Source: Adineta steineri | Taxonomy: Eukaryota > Rotifera > Eurotatoria > Adinetida > Adinetidae | Direction: 5' to 3' | NCBI GenBank assembly: GCA_905250115.1 | Contig: CAJNOI010000189.1 | Location: 1-64,000, forward strand | DNA: 64,000 nt | Shown: positions 56,267-64,000 of the stretch, one piece after another | Layout of the letters: each line of letters begins with the position of its first letter | How positions within the stretch are numbered: position 1 is the stretch's first letter | Translations under genes and position numbers: made by a program | Notes under the pieces: model-generated | Told to the model about the DNA's origin: nothing | The model's input: the letters and a program-made list of their open reading frames with translations, nothing else | The model's database searches: none

Positions 56267-58363
56267 GACTTTTTTTTAATACATATATTTTATTTTATGG
56301 CTAAACCGTAGTATTTCATTCCGTTAATAAAAATAAATCAAGCATATTATACATGTTTTACTAAAAATTAGACATAGAGATATTGTGCAATAATTTTAAA
56401 ATGATGAAATCAAGTTACCATAGTGTTTTTTGTTTTTCTTTGTTAATATAGATGCCTAGAAGTTATTTTAGACTTGGAAACAAAATGGAGGTTTATCATA
56501 CAACAATATTTTTGTTATTTTGTTAAAAGCATATTAATATGAGCAATGGAAAAAATAATCTATAATGATATTATTGTGTTGCTGTAAAATAGTGCCTAAT
56601 GTAATTGCACAATAGTTACTACTATTAAAATTTCATCATGCTTTTCATGAATTAGTATTTGCAACTTCACTATTATTAGAATAATGAAATGTGTAGCTCT
56701 GAAGAACACTTATACACTTCAGTATGTAAAGCTTGAAAATATGAATCATTAATAGCGAAATTTCTCGATTTTTATATTACTATTCAAATATTTTCGTTAA
56801 TATACTACCATTATGTTGATAAAAACGTTTTATTTTTCATTTTCTTGAATATATTTGCTTACTTCTCGATCATTCCATTCAAACGTTCTTAGAAATCTTT
56901 GATCTTATTTACATTGACACATGATAGATGCAAAGTTTCTCCAAAGTATGTTTCTATTTTACAGCATAAATTTAAAAATTCCATAGCTGACTGCATATTT
57001 TCTTCTAAATTAATTAAAAAAATTCCTCAATACAAAATATTTTTTTAATATTGCTGACAAAAACTCATGTTAAGGTTTCATTTTTTAATAATATTCTCAC
57101 GGGAATAAATCAATTAAATATTTAATTATCATCATACAAAGATGCACAATATTGAAAAGACTTTTGTATTCTATAAATACCTTATGTAATTATGTCTTAA
57201 ATGGATTCAACAATATATATATATGACTAAGCAAGTTATGTGAAAATGTATATCATTACCAAGCATACAATTTTCTTTTCATTTTAATTATTTGAAAAAT
57301 AAAGAGTGTATGTATTCATTACACTTTCCAGAAAAATAACGAAATGATTGAAGTAATATATAATTAATATCTTTTTATCTAACTTAAATATTATATATAT
57401 CATCTTTTTCAAATTAACATCAATATATTTTTACAACTTAATATATATCATCATATCTGGTTAAAATGAAAGCAACAATTATCAAGGTCATTATATATTT
57501 AATCTGTTATATATCTATTCAATTCATCATCGTTATCTGTTTATTTTCATATGTATAAAATAAATCTCTCGTAAAAGTGTTATTAATCTTAAAATTTGTT
57601 CATCGTATAATCCGAGAAAAAAAAGAAACACAATTTATTTTCAGACAGAAATATTTGACTATTTATTTGTTTTTGTCAATAATTATGATATTCTTATTTT
57701 TTCTCTTACTGAATTCTTTTTTTTTGTCGTCCTTTCATTCTTTAGTATACGCACATGCATCATATATTTGAGCACAAAAATATATTCATATTCTGTTCTT
57801 TAGTTTCTTCGATCATCGACATTCATGAAAAGAAGAAAGGGAGAAGAAAAAAAAGGCATAGAAAGAAAGAAGAATAACGGAGCTCGTTGTTTAACTACAT
57901 ATGACTGAAAACAAACTTGACGTACCGAGAAAAAACTGTTGTTATGCTGCGTCAATGTCGATGAACAAATAGTAATGACGAGTAAGTATAACTCGACTAC
58001 GCTCTTCTGTCTAAATTTAATATTTCTTTGAAAAAATAAAAAAAATATTTTTTTGTGTACTATTCTTTTCTACATTTTTCTTCTGTTTTCTTTTCTCGTC
58101 TTCGTTTTTTCTTTTTCTTCTTTCATACTTTTCTTTGTCATAAACGATCATAATGACGCGTTCGAACTCGTCGTTTTTTTTCTACACAGTTTATGTGGCA
58201 GGCAAAAAATTGGATATAAAATAAATCAATCATTTTTCTTCGTTCTTAGATTTCATGCGTTTGAACTTTTATCGACAATTACAATATTTTAACTTAATCA
58301 TATTATTATTTAAATAATAAAAATATTATATATATACATATTATCAGTAATATCAATATAAAT
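56267..58363. other. Gene-free stretch between UPB1 and the HAD-like gene
   Basis: The first 1.57 kb is the right end of the arm; from about 57840 on the sequence has no partner in the window. A hydrophobic frame at 58053-58292 is T-rich and not called. Confidence 0.5.
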
Positions 58364-59932
58364 ATGACTGATAATCTGAATAATCTATCAATATCAACAG
58401 ACAAATTACCTAATGGACATGAATATACAACATTAGCCAATAATAATACAACATCAAAACGACGAAAACTTATTTTACATTTTGATAATCGAAATACCTT
58501 AGAAGTAAGTTCTTTTTTTTCTTCTTATTAGTTTTTATATGAAATTTTTATTTTAGGTTGCCAATAATGTATCAGCAACAACAATTGAACAAGGTATGTA
58601 TAAAAAGAGAAATTTATTTAAATACTGTTAAGTGAAAAAAATATTTTTAAAAAGACAAAATTATATATTCCGCCGTCTAAAAAAAGTTACTCAACCACAA
58701 AACTCGGTACTTCTAAATATGAGACAGAATAACTTTAGTAATAAAATTGATTAATTTTATTATATATATATTTTCTTTTAGGTGTAAACAATTTTTTAAC
58801 AGGTGTCCTTTGGGGTTCTGAAAAAGAGAGTACTGGTGAATGGGAATGGGTGTCAACATCACCGTCACTTCAAAAACCAGTAAATTGTTCACATTGTATA
58901 ACGTATTTTAAATATCTCGAAAATCAAATTGTTAAACAAGCTATTGATAGAAAAGATTTACGTGCAAAAACTGGTAGTTTTGTATATAATGAAGGTGCAC
59001 GTTTTCGTCAATTTTATGATGAATTAATTGAATCATTACGATATTATAAATTAGGAAGTAAGGAACGTGAGCAGGAAGATAAAATATTAACTTTAGAAGA
59101 AGTACAAAAACAAAAAGCAGATGAATTAATAAAAAAACAAGAAGAGAATGAACGTAAACGACGTCCATCTGTTTTACATAATATTCCAATACCTGTAAAT
59201 GGTTATCGTTCGGAAAAAGGTACACTTTATCATTACGTTTTACCATCATTTTTTCGTCTTATTGAATATCTACAAGAAACAGATCGAGATTTTGTTATTT
59301 ATTTACGAACAATGGGTGATGATAGTAAAAATTTTCTATTAAATGCCCAACGTATACTTTCAAATGAACATCCAGAATTTCGTTTTAAACAATCACTTGA
59401 TGTTAATCATGAACCAGGTCGTATTGAACGTAAAACAAATGATATAATTCGTCTTCAAATGAAATTTCAAGAAGATCCAGAAATGGAAATAATCGAAGAT
59501 GAATTTTTAATTAATGAAAAATTAGAAAGTGGTCATGGTATACATGCAATAAAAGATGATTTTAATGCATGGTGTCAAACAAATTATCATTATACAACAT
59601 CAAAACCAATATGGTTTGATCCAGATGATTTAAATCCTCAATCACATCACATTTTATTTGATGATAATTTTCGTGTTATTCATCCAAATGATTCTATTGT
59701 TGATATTCGTATAATGGATAAGAAGAAACGAAAATGTTATTCATGTCCATTTGAATTTTATCCTAAACTTGAAGATGTATTTGCTGTACAAGCAAATTTA
59801 TATTTAATATTAGCTGATAGAGATTATTATATAAAATCAATTACAGAATGTGAAAATAATCTTGATCAACTGCTTCAAGATACTCAAACATTAAAAGCAA
59901 TCAAAGAAAAAAGTTGTATCGATCATAAATAA
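58364..59932 (+). CDS. Uncharacterised protein, possible HAD-like
   Basis: Three exons (58364-58504, 58557-58593, 58782-59932), 442 residues. The segment RRKLILHFDNRNTLEVAN has the shape of HAD motif I (hydrophobic strand, Asp41, then Thr45), but the second Asp of DxDxT is Arg43. Downstream come FLTGVLWGS, a charged helix rich in Glu/Lys/Gln (about residues 150-190), then LYHYVLPSFFRLIEYLQETD, DRDFVIYLRTMGDD, SHHILFDDNFRVIHPNDSIV and a Cys pair KCYSCPFEF. The DD could correspond to HAD motif IV. No signal peptide or membrane helix. The HAD link is inference from one motif; function unknown. Confidence 0.8.
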
Positions 59933-60990
59933 ATCAAAAAAAAGAAAGAATAAGATAAAGAAATAATTTTACAAAAAATATGATTATAGCGATATGATTT
60001 TTCTTTGTTCTATTGTCAGATAGAATGAAACTTGTGTGCGTGCGCGTGTGTTTGTTGTTTTTTTTCCATAGTCTATTTCCGGCTTTCTATCTGCTAGTAC
60101 AAACTTTGAATGTTGTCAATTCCGTCCTTTTTTTCTCATTGTTATTGATCAATGTAACAAAGATTTGAAAATGCAAATTTGACGACTATTAATACTATGT
60201 ATAAAAACATATGGTCATGTTTTTCTGGATTCATTTTTTTTCAAAAACTGGTTTGATAGAAAGAAAGCACCTTCTCAAGTTTTTCGTTATATACACATAC
60301 ATAACTATAATAAAAACAAATATTTTCTTTTTGTGATCTTTTTTTTTTTATTTTTATTTTTTATTTTTAAATATCAGAAATAAATATCAATAATAAATTC
60401 TTTATAGAGAAGAATAATCCATGTTTCTACATATATAATCTTATGAAACAGTTGAATATCCTGAAAAGATATATGATAAAAATTTTCAGTTCATGCTTCC
60501 TGTACTGTAATTCAAAATTTAACATGATATTCGTTTAGAAATAAGCATTATAAGTGGGAAAATATTGATTACATAAAAGTTCAAAACAAGCATCTATGAT
60601 AATCATATATAAATATTATGAAAATAGTATTGAAAGCCTAGGTTTTTTTTTCTGTATTAATGTGTGTGAAGTTTCTTCTTAAAATATGTATTGATTTTGA
60701 TCAATTTTGTAATGTACATAGGAATCCTTAAACATTTAAAATCCATTTTTTTGTCGATTTGTTTTCAAAACAAAGACAAACTTGAAAATGTACTCAATAA
60801 TTTAACTTGTTTTACGAATCATTCGACGATGAATAATAAGATTAATGCTTAGAATGAAAATTTTGTACTTAAACAACAACAAAAAAAGAATTATGTAAAC
60901 TATAATAAGATACAATTACCAAATGAAGGAATAGTGAATCATTCTTTTAAAAATTTATTATTCGATTCTCTATTCGTTATCAGTGCAGAA
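59933..60990. other. Spacer downstream of the HAD-like gene
   Basis: AT-rich, with a short GT repeat near 60030-60055 and long T runs. No gene seen. Confidence 0.5.
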
Positions 60991-61412
60991 TAGGGGCCTG
61001 CACGGAGTCATTTTCGGAGTCGCCGTTGGAATCAAGTAAATTTCATGTAAATAATTCAAGTTTAACGTTAATAACTATTTAAGTTCATAGTTTTGTTGTC
61101 CGACATTTTCTCTATAAAACTTGGTATTTTGAAGGATAGGTCGATGCTTTGTTGAACCTCACCAACACAAAAGAAAATCGGAGCCAAGAAAAGTCGGAAT
61201 CACTTTCTACTCCGACTTTTTCTGTATGTTATTTTGGTTTGTGAGACTCGATAAGATGTCTGTCGATCCTTCAAAATACGTAGTTTTATAGAGAAAATGT
61301 CGGACAACAAAACTATGAACTTAAATAATTTTTAACGTTAGACTTGAATTATTTACATGAAATTTACTTGACTTCGAAGGCGACTCCGAAAATGACTCCG
61401 TACAGGTCTCTA
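60991..61412. mobile_element. Foldback / hAT-like MITE A
   Basis: 422-bp non-coding element with terminal inverted repeats of about 150 bp, starting TAGGGGCCTGCACGGAGTCA and ending with the complement of TAGAGACCTGTACGGAGTCA. It is flanked by GTGCAGAA (60983-60990) and GCGCAGAA (61413-61420), an 8-bp duplication with one mismatch. The spacer is about 120 bp. Confidence 0.75.
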
Positions 61413-61680
61413 GCGCAGAATAAAATAACTTAATACTTTCCTTTATCTAGTGTAGACTTCCATCTAAAATACTTGAAAGCAGATGTTCTAACGAAAAACA
61501 ATCTTTGTACCTAGCAAATTCATCTTGTCATATGATTTCTTTGAAACCGAAATTTTTGTTTGCTTTGTTATTTTATTTATCTAAGTAATATCAATCGAGG
61601 TTTAGTGACTTATTCGCTATTGTTTTATAAGATGAATTTTATTTGAAGAAAGGCGAGCACAAATCTTTGATCTAGGAAAA

Positions 61681-62004
61681 TGAGAAATATGTAGGTTTGT
61701 AGAGAAAAATTTTCTCTATCGATTCTGTTGAGTACCGTAAAACTCTATTTTTGGCTTGAATTCAAGCCAATTAGAGACCCGTATCGGAGTCAATTAAATC
61801 TCTTGTCTATAATTCATTTTTTACATTAAATTTTTTTTGAGACGAAGGTTTTGTTCCCTGATGTTTTATTGAGGTTCACGGACACAAAAGAGAGCTGTAT
61901 GTCTGTCTCTAACTGGCTTGAACTCAAGCCAAAAATCGATTTTTACGGTACTCAACAGAATTCGATCGAGACAATTTTTCTCTACAAACCTACATATGTC
62001 TCAT
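61681..62004. mobile_element. Foldback element B with MITE A relic inside
   Basis: Inverted arms of about 90-100 bp, starting TGAGAAATATGTAGGTTTGT and ending in its near complement, each containing the palindrome TTGGCTTGAATTCAAGCCAA or a close variant. The interior (61772-61911) begins TAGAGACCCGTATCGGAGTC and carries GACACAAAAGAGAG, matching the ends and spacer of element A. No coding capacity. Confidence 0.6.
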
Positions 62005-62012
62005 TCTTGCGT

Positions 62013-63833
62013 AAAGTTTTACTATGAAATTTGTAGTCGTCTTTGAAGAAGTCTTGATGTGATAATCTTTATATTCATATTATGTATCATCATATAATAT
62101 GAATTTATAAAAACAAATGAAATGATTAAAGATAATATGTTCTTGATGTATCAATGATAGTTTTTGAGAAAATTGTATTAAGAGTTTTTTGCTATTCAAC
62201 TTGACTTCTTACAAGAGATAATTATGATATTATCAAGAAGCTTTCAATGAACAATTTTTTTTTATAATATATACGATGAAAAAAAGAATTTTTTAATATT
62301 TCTATATTTGACATGCTTCTTAATTAAGTATTCAAATCTTGTTTCTAATCAATAAAAGTTCTTGAAATAACTGAAAATTTGTTGAGTAGGAAATTGTTAT
62401 TGAAAAAAAAGATAATTCTATATGATTTTCATAATAGAGAATATGTCTCTAATAATGTGTACCATAGGACTCAATACTCGAGATTTGAACGATGTTCGCG
62501 TAATCATTGAAAAAGAAAATTCTTTCGCCTTGCAAACATCAGCCGGATATGAAATTATGAGTAGAACGATGCGCTAAGAAGAAACGGATGAGCACTCGTG
62601 TTTTGACGTGATGCTACCAAAAATTGGTGACATTTGTTGTCTTGTATGAGTTCGACAACGAACAAAACTATATTGACGAAAAAAAAAAGAATTAGCTTGT
62701 GCAATATATTTCTAACAGGATGATGAAACTCATTTTTTTCCTCTCTCTCTCTTTATCCTTGAGAAAATCTAAAAATGAAAACAAAGAGAAAAAGAAAAGC
62801 GACAAGAAATTTTCTCTTTTTTTTTCTAATGATAAAACTATCGTGATTGAGTGATCAAGCATGACTTATGAATGTCAACTAAATACATTTATATATTTAT
62901 TTTACTATATATATATCTTGTAAATTAACCAAACAGAAAACAGCTAAAACAACAAGCGGATCAAATTATTATTGATCATAAAACATCTCGAAATGTGCTT
63001 ATAAGGGATGGTTGCACTTTCCACTTATATTATTGTAAAAATAGTTTGATGTTTGTCAATACATATATATATATATATATCCCTGAAAATTGATAATTAG
63101 TCAAAATTATCACAACTTTGTGACTAAATCATTTCGAAGGTTAGAGAATATGTTTTTTTTTTCAGAAAAGAATATAAGAGAAAGAAAGAAAGACAGACAT
63201 GAGAATTTGCTTTAGTTGATTATTGTAATGTCTCTTCTTCTTCGCTCAATATACAAGAAATATAACCTAAAGATGCATGAGAGCGGGAAAAAGACGTATG
63301 TGTGTGCGCAAGCAAGCAGAATGAAAAAAGATAGGAATGAAGATCAGAAACCCTGAACAGTAATCACTGAATACCATTCTGGTATGCATCGTCTTCTAGA
63401 CGTGATCGCACGACAATAATAACGGGAACGACAACGACGACGACGAAAAAAAATAGTAGTACTAGTAGTAGTGATCTGCTATTTCAGATAAAGATTGATA
63501 GATAGATAAATACTCTCACCGAAACAAAGAGACAGAGGGAGAGAGAGAGAGAGCGGTAAAGAAGAAGAAGAGGAAGAACAAGAAACAAAAAGAAAATAGA
63601 ACAATATATCAAAGATTGATTATCTTTTCATTGGTTCTATACATTATTGAATAGTGAGTATGACATGAAGAACATACTATTGACGATTAGAAAAACAAAT
63701 TGAAAAATGATTACATAAAAAAATTTTTTCATCATGTGTACTAATATTTCCTTTTTCCTTTCTCTTTTTTTCCATAGGCTTCGTTGTTTTTAATATTAAT
63801 AATAATAAAAAAAAAACACAATGTCGTATTACA
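62013..63833. other. AT-rich intergenic stretch with simple repeats
   Basis: Contains GACAACGACGACGACGA at about 63428-63445, a TAGTAG run near 63455-63471 and a GA run at 63535-63555. No gene seen. Confidence 0.5.
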
Positions 63834-64000
63834 ATGGCTCCTGATGCTCTATCAACATTTCTATCACGACTGATGTACTCTACACGTCATGTCATCAAGG
63901 AAACTTTAATTCTTAATTTAGTTTATTTTTATTTATTGCCTTGCTACTACTACTATTGTCTTTTGTTATTATTGCTATTATCATTTCGATGTTCAAACAG
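63834..64000 (+). CDS. Possible first exon of a gene running off the window
   Basis: From ATG at 63834 the frame stays open to the window end (MAPDALSTFLSRLMYSTRHV..., then a hydrophobic Leu/Tyr-rich stretch ending FRCSN). It could be an amino end with a signal anchor, and the last bases AAACAG could be an exon end. It is short and partly low-complexity, so this is weak. Confidence 0.25.
   Translation, partial: MAPDALSTFLSRLMYSTRHVIKETLILNLVYFYLLPCYYYYCLLLLLLLSFRCSN

Larger units (their letters stand above)
44388..57839. repeat. Right arm of large inverted repeat
   Basis: Partner of bases 1-13452. The homology ends on the inner side inside the PDZ-GEF exon at about 44388, where the left copy runs into N. 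On the outer side it ends only because the left copy reaches the window edge. The sequence continues without interruption on both sides here, so this arm is the better-supported genomic context. Confidence 0.97.

Noticed and set aside
1-64000. CRISPR arrays, bacterial operons, phage genes
   Set aside because: No spaced direct repeats, no Shine-Dalgarno-led gene strings, and the genes are clearly intron-containing animal genes.

Overview
The window is AT-rich animal nuclear DNA. It has many short introns (often 45-70 bp) with GT..AG ends and clear metazoan genes: an Eph receptor kinase, serum response factor, a PDZ-domain Rap guanine nucleotide exchange factor, NPC2, PUS1, lathosterol oxidase and beta-ureidopropionase. 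The compact introns, a PnuC-type transporter of bacterial type and a large same-scaffold inverted repeat together suggest a bdelloid rotifer. That is inference; no rRNA or mitochondrial marker is present to confirm it.

The dominant structure is a pair of inverted arms. Bases 1-13452 are the reverse complement of about 44388-57839 (paired positions sum to about 57838-57844). Each arm carries, reading outward from the centre, the 3' part of PDZ-GEF with a PnuC-like gene nested antisense in one intron, then NPC2, then UPB1. The right arm belongs to a complete PDZ-GEF gene (38534-51992, +). The left copy stops mid-exon at a run of exactly 100 N (13453-13552), so either the genome has a real palindrome-like duplication or a second-allele contig was scaffolded next to the first. 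Divergence between arms is uneven: almost none across PDZ-GEF, and several percent around 3.0-5.2 kb.

The ~31 kb between the arms holds, on the minus strand, two decayed tandem copies of an unknown small gene (13.55-14.56 kb), the Eph receptor (15987-21264), a gene-free 6.4 kb stretch, a 29-residue-repeat protein (27651-28334), a disordered Arg/Pro/Ser-rich protein (28742-30448), lathosterol oxidase (30934-31837) and PUS1 (32118-35497). A four-helix membrane protein gene lies antisense inside a PUS1 intron. SRF (36446-37444, +) faces PUS1 head to head, and PDZ-GEF follows on the plus strand.

Right of the right arm are an uncharacterised possible HAD-like protein (58364-59932, +), two foldback elements (60991-61412 and about 61681-62004) and a possible first exon at the edge.

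The most notable observations are: three PUS1 3' exons whose lengths (127, 157, 133 nt) and phases force mutually exclusive use; a PnuC-like transporter nested in an animal gene; two in-frame microexons (9 and 12 nt) in PDZ-GEF; a small hAT-like MITE family with CAGTGTTTTATCTAGC ends; and the arm pair itself with its assembly caveat.
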